Source: Strongylocentrotus purpuratus
Taxonomy: Eukaryota; Echinodermata; Echinoidea; Camarodonta; Strongylocentrotidae
DNA length: 64,000 bases
NCBI RefSeq assembly: GCF_000002235.5
Contig: NW_022145603.1
Coordinates: 32,163,445-32,227,444, forward strand
Reading direction: 5' to 3'
The position numbers and the translations under genes were made by a program. The notes under the pieces were generated by a model. It was not told the origin of the DNA and searched no databases. It worked only from the letters and a program-made list of their open reading frames with translations. This document shows positions 47,183 to 58,384 of this stretch, piece after piece. Numbering within the stretch: the first letter of the stretch is position 1; each line of letters begins with the position of its first letter.

Positions 47183-47949
47183 ATGAAACATAGATTTGAA
47201 TTGGCACATTTTGAGCAATCTAGAAGTTTTCGTTCCTGTTCTGTTTGTGAAGCATTATTGACTTCTAATGACAAAACATATACCTGTAAAGATATTCCTG
47301 AAAGTGAATTGAAAAGATTGTGTGATATAAATAAAGACTTTTCAGGAACACAAGGTCATCATATATGTAGACCATGCTACATGTATTGTATAAAGAAAAG
47401 TAGTGCTAATAAAATGTCACTTAGAAGTATTGAAAGTTCGCATCAGAGTCGTGTGCTTGCATCAGATTCGGACGAAGACTTGTTACTCAAAATTCTAAAT
47501 GTTTATTTGTATATACGTAGGCTGTGTCTTGAGGATGGTTATTTTTTATTCATAACTGTTTATGAATATTTTTCTGATCTTGTCTCAAAAAGATGTTGTG
47601 ATGCGCTGCAGTATGACCGTGTAAATAAAAGTCCAATATTTGTAAAGGATAAGATTATACACCAGTTCGGTGAGCTTTTGATTGTACATAGAGATGCTGG
47701 TAGGAGGGGAACATTTTTTTTTACAGTGCAGAGATGTCTCGTGATTATGTTATACGTTCATGGCATATTTCAGTTTCTAAATTGAGATCATTACAAATTG
47801 ACAAGAATAGTGCCCAAGATGTGCCTGATAGACCATCCTTTTCCTCACAGTTTAGTTCACCTTCAGAGGTAAACATGCAGTTCCAAAATGTCAATAACGG
47901 AAATGAATTTCTCCGTAAACAGGCGAAACACTTTAGTTGGAATATTTAA
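47183..47949 (+). CDS. Unrecognised Cys-rich protein, probably broken
   Basis: Seen: a 200-residue frame (47183-47785) with CSVCEALL near residue 40 and HHICRPCYMYC near residue 80. The pattern CxxC...CxxC suggests a zinc-binding module, followed by an acidic and then a hydrophobic helical region (LLLKILNVYLYIRRLCLEDG). A second frame starting at 47734 (MSRDYVIRSWHISVSKLRSL) overlaps the end of the first just after a T-run, so either a one-base shift or an intron ending TTTTTTTTACAG is possible. The frame may extend upstream of the first ATG. AATAAA at 48464 followed by an A-rich stretch could mark a transcript end. I do not recognise the family. It lies next to a fold-back MITE and may belong to a transposon. 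Confidence 0.4.
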
Positions 47950-49742
47950 CTTATCCTTTATCTTTATTTTAACTTTGACAATGTATGTTGCTACTACCGG
48001 TAGTGATCATGTTCACCTTACAGCCTGTGTTCTTTCAGCATTTCTTTCTTTTGCTAAATATAGAGTTATTGCTAAGTATAGTAAACAACTTACCAGTATG
48101 TATACATCACATGTATGAATGCAAACCAGTATTATGCACAATACTCTTTATCTGATTTAATGCTCCATTTTGTTTGTATTACATATTATATTCTTTTTTG
48201 TTATAATAGTTTATGTTGCACACTTACCGTATTCCTTGTACAGTCTTCTAATATATATTATTGCAGAATGTAGCATGTACATACTTGAGCAACTTAAGTT
48301 ATTCATGTTATAACATTATTCATTGTAACTTAGGATTTTTGTATTTTCTGTGCATTAGTGCCTTACACTAGCCAGTACTTTGTGTGTGTGTCCCAGCTGG
48401 ACTAATTTCTGCCAACACATGTATGTTTTAACCTTGCCAAGTTGTCTCTTGTATTCAAAGAGAAATAAAAAATGAAAAAAAATTGTTCAAAAGAAACATC
48501 CTGGTTGTGTTTATGCGTGAACTGTATGACTGATCAGAGGACTGTGTTTCTTTTAATATTGAAGGCGTTACTTTGTTAACGGGAATGTCAATCTCAACCC
48601 TTTGCAGGACCAAATTCATGAGTGACTTCAGTGTGCCTTCAACAGAATTACCTGAATATTTCTTTGCCCTCCGAATTTCAAAGGTTTGAAGGGAAAATTG
48701 CCCCCGTGTATTTTTAACTTATTTATTTGTGTGTAGTGTCAATCACTGCATTGGACACCGACATGTTCACATATCATTTCTTGGGAAGAAAAAACAACAA
48801 TTAAGCAGAGAGATATTGGACTTTAATATGCGGCAACTAGGTCTATGTACTATCAACTGTGAACTTCACCATACCACTAATAACCGTGAATAATAATGGG
48901 ATTTATTTTGATTTTTTTTTCTTCAGGTGATAAATTCGATGACAATTGCATTTTGCTCAAAATCGCCTACCCACACAGCTGAACTCGCTGATTGAGACAT
49001 CGGTGAAGTCGTATAATTTCGTTACACAAATTTGTATGGGTGGGCACATACTATTCTTCAAATTGAAATTTCTTGAAACGAACACTAAATTTTCCAAAAT
49101 CAAACGTATCACTGCCCATAGTCAATTTTAGTAATCGATAAATACCAAGATAATTACATGAAATGGGGTTAAAATGTTGAAATAACGCCATTATTCGTGC
49201 CTAGAAAACAAACCGCGAAGTCACAAGTTCGTTCACCTTTGACGAATGATCGTTCGGTAGATGATCGGAAATCTTCGTATTCATGTATCTTCTTAATGTG
49301 GAACTATTTTTAAAAACCGTGAACTTGACCCGTTCGAATCATCAAATAATCTGATCTCTACACCATACAAAGAATGATGTCTAAAATCTCCAAAAATATA
49401 AAGATTGATGAGGTTCCTACTCGTTTTATACGTTTTTTAGGCATTCACTTTCATCATAAACTAGATGAAAATACGGAAAAGATAAGCTTGTACTTGACAG
49501 GAAATATTTCATAAGGTAATGGAGTCCAGTTTATTTCTAATTCAGATGAATGAAAGAGCAGTTTCTTGTCTTCAATTTGACATATCGTTCATGCTAAATG
49601 ATTAACAAGATACTATTTTATGTGGGTGGAAACAAGTCGGTGTTTTCAAGCTCGTGTGCTCATTAGGTATTCATATTGACCGCTGGGCTTGCATACGACT
49701 ACGATAAATACGGGCGGTTTTCGTGCAGCGGCGTACTGACTG
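47950..49742. other. Spacer between the Cys-rich ORF and gene C
   Basis: Candidate polyadenylation signal at 48464. Otherwise AT-rich with no recognised gene. The ORF at 48946-49131 has no domain. Confidence 0.45.
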
Positions 49743-50552
49743 CATGCGACTAGCTGGTTTCGGCTCATTCTAAATAGTCAGCCATGCATATATTCTCTTT
49801 TCATGTTTATTTGCATTACGTTCCATCGAAGCCTAGGTCAGGTCACGGTGACGTACTATCATGATGACGTTCTGCCAAACAACGCTCGTTACTCACAACA
49901 GAATCCGCCATTTTATCCATGACTGTTCCATCGGTTAGTTTAATCGGGAAACTGTACGCACACAAAAATGAATTATTTAGCTCTTACCCTTGTGTAATAT
50001 GCCATCAAACACTTGGTAAATTCTTCGGATAAAGAGCAAAGAGCTACATTAAAAAAAAAAAAAATCCAACGTGTTATCGTGGAAAAATTTGATGAATTGA
50101 TTTGTGAACTGATTCGATAATCTTGAATCAATAGATTGTGGTGTTATGTTTGGATTGACCGGAGCACGTCGGTTTATGTGAAGGAAATCAGACAAATAAA
50201 GTGAAGATTTCACACTTGTACTGACAGCGCCAGGTTTTTCCGAGACGGATTCTTTAATTATAGAATTGGAATTATGCTGGCAAGTATTGCTTTATCAAAT
50301 TCGAATCATTTCTCTGCCGTAGTTTCCAATGCATGGTCATTAGTAGGCTACGAATAGCTTAAACCTGCAGGGTAACAGAGATCGATATATTCCTCTCTGA
50401 CTGTAGAGCGGGTAAATTCATTGACGTATTTAGTCTCTTTTAAGAACGATATACAGAATACAAATGTGACTTGATTGATCAACACGATATATTAGGTGTA
50501 GAAAGAAGAAATATCCATAAGATTTGTTTCACAATTGGGTCAATAGCAAAAC
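49743..50552 (+). promoter_or_regulatory. Conserved 5' flank of gene C
   Basis: Matches 31925-32744 (flank of gene B) over about 800 bases in the same order and spacing, for example CTAGCTGGTTTCGGCTCATT, GTTTAATCGGGAAACTGTA and AAACCTGCAGGGTAACAG. It probably holds the promoter and 5' UTR. Confidence 0.7.
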
Positions 50553-51771
50553 ATGGCTGAAAGAGCAGCAAATAATCTTACTGAGGTCGATAAAGCCCTT
50601 CACGAGGCAGCTTCTGAGGGTCATTTCGATATAGTTGAGTACCTCGTTGGTCAAGGAGCACAGATTGATAAGCCTACTGAAAATGGTGAGACGGCCCTTT
50701 TCTTAGCATCACGTGACGGTCATGTTGACGTAGTTAAGTACCTTGTTGGTCAAGGTGCACAGGTAGAGAAGGGTGATAATAATGGTAGGACACCGCTTCT
50801 TAATGCATCACAGGGAGGTCATCTTGATGTAGTTCAGCACCTAGTTAGTCATGGAGCAGAGGTAGATATGGGTGATAATGATGGTGAGACATCACTTCAT
50901 GCTGCATCAGAAGGAGGTCACATTGACATCGTTAAGTACCTCGTTAGTCAAGGAGCTCAGGTAGAGAAGGGTAATAATGAAGGTTGGACACCGCTTATTA
51001 ATGCATCACACGCAGGTCATCTTGATGTAGTTCATTACCTCGTTAGTCAAGGAGCACATGTAGCCAGTGGCAATGATGGTGGTGCAACTCCTCTTCATTT
51101 TGCATCAGAAGGAGGTCACATTGACATCGTTAAGTACCTCGTTAGTCAAGGAGCTCAGGTAGAGAAGGGTAATAATAAAGGATGGACACCGCTTATTAAT
51201 GCATCACACGCAGGTCATCTTGATGTAGTTCATTACCTCGTTAGTCAAGGAGCACATGTAGACAGTGGCAATTATTGTCAGACACCTCTTCATGCTGCAT
51301 CGATGAATGGCCAACTTGATGTAGTTAAGTTCCTCGTAGGTCAAGGTGCACAGATAGAGAGGGGCAATAATAGTGGTACCACCCCACTTATTTTTGCATC
51401 ATTCAATGATCATATTAACATAGTTGAGTACCTTGTTAGTAAAGGAGCACAGGTAGAAAGGGGTAATATTCATGGTGAAACTCCTCTTCATAATGCATCA
51501 CACGCAGGTCATCTTGATGTAGTTCAGCACCTAGTTAGTCATGGAGCAGAGGTAGATAGGGCTGATAATGATGGTGAGACACCTCTTCATGCTGCATCAA
51601 GCAAAGGCCAACTTGATCTAGTTAAGTTCCTCGTTGGTCAAGGTGCACAGATAGAGAGGGGCGATAATGATGGTAAAACCCCACTTATTGTTGCATCACG
51701 CCATGGTCATCTTGATGTAGTTCAGTATCTCGCGAGTGAACAAGAACAGATGAAAGAAGCATCCTCTAAAG
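50553..51771 (+). CDS. Gene C exon 1: 12 ankyrin repeats
   Basis: Seen: a start in AAACATGGC context, then MAERAANNLTEVDKALHEAA and twelve 33-residue ankyrin repeats to about residue 400 (GHLDVVQYLVSQGAQVE type). Donor AAAG|GTATGA lies at 51771/51772. Translation past the donor runs only 19 more codons of intronic sequence. Repeats 4-5 and 6-7 are 159-base blocks differing at about two positions, so they were duplicated or converted recently. Known: ankyrin arrays are protein-binding scaffolds. Inferred: the N-terminal half of an ankyrin-Roc-COR-Death protein like the missing front of gene A. The remaining exons would lie to the right of the window. Confidence 0.88.
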
Positions 51772-53351
51772 GTATGATTCGCATTTTAACATTTTTTTTA
51801 ATTTCATGTCAAAAAGCGATGTACTTGTAGGGACAGAACAGTAATAATACTTTTGTTTAAAGTTTTGTTATCCTTTACTTGTTGAAAGATACCCACTTAA
51901 ATTAATTCGATGTAATTTTATTTATTCATTATTTTTTAATGATGAATTTTTTTACCCAACCGTACCCAGATTGTCAGTAGAACTATATTCAGCACATTTT
52001 CCTGATCCTATAATTGAAATAATTTCAATCAAAATAAATTATTGTATTGCTGTATGATCAAATGCCACTTGGTCCAATACCCGGTTCGTCCAACTTCATT
52101 TAGCCTATAACCAGTTTACATGGGTAAATCCGATAAAGCCGCTATACATGGTCAATCAACGTTTCGGCCAATCACCATGCTTTTCAATTTACCGGCAGTG
52201 CCAATAGCCGCTTGTATGTCACTAATTGGTAAAATGACCATGTCTTCGTCCAATCTATATATTAGACCACATGAAAATTAGACCAAAGGGTAATTTATAC
52301 CTATTTTCTGTGTACATGGGCGTCCACCGCGATGGCATCAATGAATCGTTACTGATAATGTCGTTTATGAAGAAGGTATAAAATATGCAATACGCATAAA
52401 TTACAGACTAAATTACAATTTTGGGGGTTTTGAGACATGGGTTGTTGTAAAAGGTCGTTGGGTATTACCGTGTGTAGGGCACCTCCCTGCACAATTTCTA
52501 GGTGCACTACCTTGAACAAATGCTGCTGGGAAGAAATGGCGACCATTTATTTATTTAAAATGGCCGCCATGTATAACTACTATTGTAAATTATGAAGATT
52601 ACTTTAATAACAGAACCCCATTTCACCATGTGTGAGGTGTCATATGAATGAGAGTGAGGTTTTTCATACGATACTACCTCATTAAATAGGTTTGGTGATG
52701 ATTTGCATAACAATTTTGGGCAAAAAATATGATTTTAACAAACTTTTCCAATAATATGAATTGCGCAAAAATTTCGATATCTCCATTTTTGATATATTAT
52801 GAAGATTACTGCTAAGACACATCAACATTCCAAGTTCATTGCTTTTATAACAACAAGTTATAGCGCTCTAAAGTGGACATTTTGATATGAACCAAAACGT
52901 CAATATCCGTTGCTAAGGGCTGTCTTCTCATTAGGGACTGTAACGTAGTGACATAAAAACACGAAACCCATATCGCCTTAGACCTCTCATACCCCAAACG
53001 GGAATCATTTCTCTTTCCTTTACTATTGTTCAAGATCCTGCACATCATTTGCAAATTTGTCCAAAAATATCTAGAATACTTGAGTTATGCTCTAAGCAGT
53101 GATATAAATTGACCACCATATATATTTTTCGTGGTGAAGTAATGTATGTTTCAAAATACCTTATTTGTTTGTCACATATATATGACCGGCATAGTGAGAG
53201 TTAACAAAGTCTTTCAAAATTCAAATTTGTCAAGAATTTGTAGGACTTAATCTTGCCCGAGGCAAATTTTAAACTGCCATACTTCGTAACCTGTATTTTT
53301 TATTATTCCTCACACATGTATCTCTATTTATATGTTGACATTTCTCCTCAG
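51772..53351. other. Gene C intron 1
   Basis: AT-rich. 52064-52290 contains TTGGTCCAATACCCGGTTCG and TTAGACCAAAGGG text that may be a MITE related to the one at 30-171. No gene. Confidence 0.45.
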
Positions 53352-53427
53352 ACTCGGAACCAAAGGCAAAGAGGCTGAAAACCGAAGAGACGACTGAATC
53401 TGCGACGGATGACACGCCAAGTACGAG
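53352..53427 (+). CDS. Gene C exon 2: short basic linker
   Basis: Acceptor TTTCTCCTCAG, donor ACGAG|GTACAG, 76 bases. It joins exon 1 in phase to give DSEPKAKRLKTEETTESATD and a few more residues, a charged linker with a PKAKRLK cluster resembling a monopartite nuclear-localisation signal. No downstream exon was found before the transposon cluster, so the gene is incomplete here. Confidence 0.7.
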
Positions 53428-54991
53428 GTACAGACATGTTTAGATCTAGGCCTAGAATATTTTAACGTTATTATTATTATTATTATTAGAATTTTGCAAC
53501 ACATTAGATTTGGCTAAATTACGCGTAAGCAATATCGGCAGATATCGAGCATCGGTTATCAATTTTTGATGGGAGATGTTTTTGTACGATGGGAAAAATA
53601 AATGCACGCCCACCTAAAGTCAATTGACCAGTCGGATTGCTTAGATACTTTAACCCGTCTCATAACACTTTATGAACAACCATGATTATTAATGTGGGGC
53701 TCAGTCTTGTATTGGCCCGCATGGGTTCTTTTTCACAACAGAAAGGAGAAAGCGGGAAGGCGATATTTATTGTTTGGTAGCTCTGGTTCAGAATGCCCCT
53801 CTGCTGAGAAGCTCTAAGTTTATTCTCTGCTCTTTCCAATACGCATACATATGTATCAACTAAGTATAACAATACCATCCTCATCAGTATTAAAAAGGAA
53901 GTCAGTCATGTGACTGTTATGGCAGGAAGCGTGGTCAGGTGACAGAAGAGGAGGGAGAGGGATTTCTTGTAAATGGGTGTTAGAGTGAACAAAGGAAGAA
54001 AATTTATGTGGCATGTGGGGCAGATGTACATGAACAGAAGAACATATTTGACTGTGAATAAGGACACAGAGTCTATAGAATTTACAAATTAGGTAGTTCG
54101 GCAATGTCTGCAAACAACATTTGGAGAGGATAGTCGAGGTGTTGTGTAGTGGACCTTGATATTTGAGATAGTAACTCTGATCGACTCACAAGCAGCACAT
54201 GTCTGACATAAATTGCGGATTTCTCTTTGGATGAATGGCCCAAAGCATGTTTTGGCTCGTCGGAGCAGGGAGGTGAAAGAAAAGGAGGCGAAACTCTTGT
54301 AATTTATTCAAACGCATTCTTGAGTTCTAAAGCGTAACAATGGGATGTGTAACATTCCACTTGGCTTTGAAGTTCCATGCTCCGAACCGCGCTTCCACTG
54401 CGGGAAATTTCGGAAGCCAGGCACCAGTTTTACATTTATTACAAAATATTAAATTACCGGCAAAATTTCAGTGTAAATCAAAAACTTTATATGGGGATTT
54501 TATTGGGAATAGTGCATCAAACAAATTTTCAAATTTAGAACTCCGTCCTTCCTTTAATTTGTGTGCCAGAGTTGGTAAAAGAAAAATTACATCCTGTCAA
54601 AAACTCAATATTTTAGGATGATGCGCTAATTTTTGCATGCTTTAATGTCCCGTTATTTGATCCATGATTTACAATCTTCAATGACATTAAGTTTGCTAAT
54701 GCGTGTTTTCGCGTGTTTTTTGTATTTTTCAAGTTTAAAAAAGGATGAAAGTACACAAGTTTGTGTTCGCTCGTTCTACTCTTTACACATTCAACAATGG
54801 ATGAGAAATCATTGGAAGGGACAGCGAACAGTTGCAGTGATACCATTTTCTGATGTAGGAATTCTAAATCCTGAAATTTCATGCGCTCTTTTATCTCACC
54901 ACCTGGTCAACAGTTGCAGATTAGCGCATAACTTTTCGGCGGCTTGGAGCATGGGGTCAAAGGAGAGCGGCTTGATTCCTGTCCTTCTCTA
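53428..54991. other. Stretch with no recognised gene
   Basis: Open frames at 54340-54621 and 54633-55100 show no domain. The latter overlaps a gypsy remnant on the other strand. Confidence 0.45.
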
Positions 54992-55140
54992 TCACGTCCC
55001 TGGTCGGAGGGTGCGTTTTATGCCAAAGTGTTCTGCATTAGGGTCTCCATGTAGTTGTAATAGTATAGTAGGGAGTAATGATTGGGGCACAGCAGCTTGA
55101 TATGTGATGTAGCCAAGATCAAGGGTGTCGATTTGTATCC
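54992..55140 (-). pseudogene. Ty3/gypsy integrase zinc-domain remnant
   Basis: The minus-strand frame reads VPQSLLPTILLQLHGDPNAE then HFGIKRTL, the HHCC (H2C2) N-terminal zinc-binding region of gypsy-type integrases. It stops before the Cys pair, and no core domain or LTR is found nearby. Confidence 0.68.
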
Positions 55141-56029
55141 TCGTTTTTTTTTTTTTTTTTTTGGGGGGGGATGATAGGTGCAAAAATATTTTCGGCAATG
55201 GATCAAAGCAACCAAGAGGTAGAAGCGTGTGGCAGGTTGGGCCCCCTCCCTTCCAAGTTATTAATTTTTTCAAGTCACACTCAATAAAGATAACATTTAG
55301 AGAATATGGGACCCATGTGGGTCCCACATGGGCTTGCTACCTGGGCTATTATCCTCTTAAGCATATAGGCAGGATTTTAATTTAGGGGGGCGGTAGTGAG
55401 CACCTCCTAGGGGGTGGGTGCAGGGAGGGAGAGATTCCCCCTTCCCGCGCGAGGCGCGGATGCTCTGACGTTTCATTAAATTATTAAAGAAAGAAGGTAC
55501 TCGTTGTTATAAGTTGACTAGTTTAAAAAGCCAAATGAAAGTCTATAAATTCACATCTGGGGATATTTTATTTCCAGATTGGGGAATAGATATCTTCACA
55601 AAATAAAATCCACAAAATTACAGTCAAACTTGTCTTCGTCTCAAAAATTAAAGGAGGTATAAATATTGCCATTTCAGTCAAGGTGAACAGATAATGTAAC
55701 TATACCTTTTTCATACCATGTTTTAATGAATAAAACGTTTTTTGTTAACGCTACTCATTGTACTGTGCCATATATAATAAATGGTGTACAGTGACAAATC
55801 TCGTTTTCAGCATGAAAAGTTAAAAGCAACTCCGAGATTGGGAAACTTCCTGAATGAAAATATTTTGCATAAATAATACAATAGCATCAAATCAATTAAT
55901 GTCACTATTACTAAAAGAAAATTCCCCCAAATGGAGCCAAACTATGGTCGCTAAAGCATTTCCACTGCCCAACATTACTTTATTTATTTTTATCTGAACT
56001 CTAACTTCATTTTTTTTAATGGAAAAGTT
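55141..56029. other. Stretch with no recognised gene
   Basis: A T-run followed by a G-run (55145-55170) and AT-rich sequence. No coding signal. Confidence 0.45.
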
Positions 56030-56353
56030 TGAGGGGCCGTCACATATTCAAAACGGAGCCGACCCGACTTCTCTGCCAACAAAAAGAGGCGCTTTCGCCA
56101 GGAAAATGGCCAGTGTCTGCTTGATCTCTGCCGGCTCTGCCGCAATCCTCGTCTCCTCGTCTTTCAAATTAAAATTTTCTTTATTAAATCTAGTATGCCA
56201 CCATCTTAGACATTCGTTCGAGTAAGCTCGTGTATATAAAAATTCTACAAACAGGTGTTCAATAGTTTCTGGCTCTTGTTTACATCGGGAACCACATGTC
56301 ATTGTCTCTTATTGTCATTTTTGTCTAATTTTTACGAAATTACGAAATCTTAT
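56030..56353 (-). pseudogene. L1/Tx1-like LINE, 3' portion of a split copy
   Basis: The minus strand encodes CGSRCKQEPETIEHLFVEF, the Cys/His zinc-binding motif near the C-terminus of L1-type reverse transcriptases, then RWWHTRFNKENFN. Its continuation upstream in LINE sense is at 63827-64000, beyond the BEL element. Confidence 0.7.
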
Positions 56354-57460
56354 TGGATCACGGAAAGAAGGAATGCTCAGTCGAGTTTGTCCTGTTGAAT
56401 CGGATAGTCCTCGATAAATCGAGTGTTTATTCAATCTGTATGAAAAATAAAAGATGAAGAAATCCTTAGCATCATTGCCTTGCGATTGCTAATCACCAAT
56501 ACATCGTTCTGTTAAACCATTAAATATTGACTTTGTGAAACAGGTATATCCTTAGTTTGCCACTTTGCATCAAAATCCTCTTTTTGTATTTACCAATTGT
56601 AAACATACCTATAGCTCTCATGTAAATGTACTTCTTATAATTCACTTTAAATGTTAAATGAATATTTGCAATAAAGATTGAATATCCATTCTAATCTCAA
56701 CTTGAGTAATGCCTGTTTATTAATTTGTTCCAAAAAACCTGTCCTTATATATTTCGACTACAATCAAAGAAATACAATCATGACCTCTTCAGTCCAAATA
56801 TTCTCACACTGTAACATCTATCGATGTAAAATTGATACAAAACCAACATCTGTTTCATTTACCCACTTTCTAAATTGAAGTGTTTCTTACAACAAAAACC
56901 AGAATAAAAACTTCTCAAATCTTACTGTTAATGCCACCAAATAAATCTATTATTTGATGCATTATTTATACAAGCACATCAACACACATATTTAGACAAA
57001 TATGGTATTAACCTAACTGACCGAAAATACTCTCGCCATACCTGGCCATACAAGTTGCGTACATTCCACGCTCGTTAGTTACATTTCATTTAACTCTACA
57101 TTTCTACATTATATATTTGCTTAATTGCCTCTGAACCAATTGATAATTAATACGTACATCTTTGGCAGGATCTACTCGAAACCGTGGAACACAAATTACC
57201 CCTCGCGGAGACATTTGTGACAAAACTGTTACATCAAAAATGGTGGACAAACACGTCCGTTCTCTGACTTGATGATGTGGCTCTGAACTTAGCCGTGACT
57301 TACTTTTGCCACGTACCGGTCCCAGATATTCTAAGGTGTCCTTAAAGAAACACATGTGATCTTCTCAAAGGAAAATAAGAAAACTTCTTAATACATGAAA
57401 AATCGTCTAAATTCTTACTAGACAAATCACAAATGAAAAAGTAACATTTTCACTGAAACC
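56354..57460 (-). repeat. BEL element 3' LTR
   Basis: Matches the 5' LTR. It lacks TTTA/TAAT-type four bases near 56513, and its first base in element sense is G instead of T. Confidence 0.92.
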
Positions 57461-57516
57461 CCATTACATAAAATGCCTAATTATCCGCTTCTCTATTTCG
57501 TTCAAATGTCTAGTCT

Positions 57517-58161
57517 TTAGCCATCATACCCTTCAGCTGGATATATTATCGCTATTTTTGTAACTGGCCTGCGATACTCTCCTGAGACAGTTTTAACTTT
57601 GACATTCCTAACTGTACCATCTACCCCAGGATACACTTGAACTACCCTCGCTATAGTCCACTTCCCTCGCACTGCATTTGCGTCTGCCAACATCGCGATG
57701 TCTCCAACACGGACGTTTCTACGCTCAGTGTTCCATTTTCTTCGTGGTACAAGTAATGGAAACACGTCTCTGTTCCAACTCTTCCAAAACGAGTTCACAA
57801 TTTGCTGCACAAACTCTACTCTATGTCTGGGATTCCTGGTCTCACGGAATGGACCGTGAGGCACCTTGCTCGAAGATCTCCCCAACAACAAATCATTCGG
57901 ACAGAGGTAACCTCCATCATCTGGATCATTACCAACGCGTCCTATTGGTCGTTCATTCACAAGATTTGCGACCTCTAAGAAACATGTATACAACTCTAAT
58001 GGTGTGAGCACTTGCTCACCTATTGCCCTTTTCAAAGCAAACTTGCAACTTTTCACCATGGCTTCCGCACAACCATTCTGATGAGGCGCTCCTGGAGTAA
58101 CAAACTTCCACACTACACGTTTCTCGGCACAAAAATCTTTGAGCTCTCTCTCTCGCTCCAT
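57517..58161 (-). pseudogene. BEL integrase end and C-terminal domain
   Basis: VTPGAPHQNGCAEAMVKSCK carries the catalytic Glu, followed by LLLGRSSSKVPHGPF and WNTERRNVRVGDIAMLADAN, the domain typical of BEL/Pao pol C-termini. Ends 57 bases before the 3' LTR. Confidence 0.92.
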
Positions 58162-58379
58162 CCTCTAACCATCTCGCGAAGCTCGCGTTCCGCTCCAACA
58201 AACTGCGTCCCGTTGTCGCTCAGAAACTGTGCAGGCTGCCCTCTCACTGCAATGAATCTACGTAATGCTTGGAGAAACTCCATCGTTGAACAGTCTGTTG
58301 CCATCTCCAGATACACGGCTCTGGTATTCAAACATGTGAAGATGATGCCGTAATGCTTGGCCTTCTTGTTTCGACCCAC
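58113..58379 (-). pseudogene. BEL integrase core segment
   Basis: Contains IFTCLNTRAVYLEMATD and FLSDNGTQFVGAEREL, with the second catalytic Asp. The third acidic residue (Glu in NGCAEAMVKS) lies in the next segment, beyond a frameshift in a GA-rich stretch at about 58150. Confidence 0.9.
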
Positions 58380-58384
58380 CTTGA

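Noticed and set aside
54633..55100. 155-codon plus-strand ORF
   Set aside because: Overlaps the minus-strand gypsy integrase remnant and shows no domain. Treated as a shadow.
57104..57355. 83-residue ORF repeated at 63465-63716 as a conserved gene
   Set aside because: It is duplicated only because both copies lie in the near-identical LTRs. No domain is recognised.
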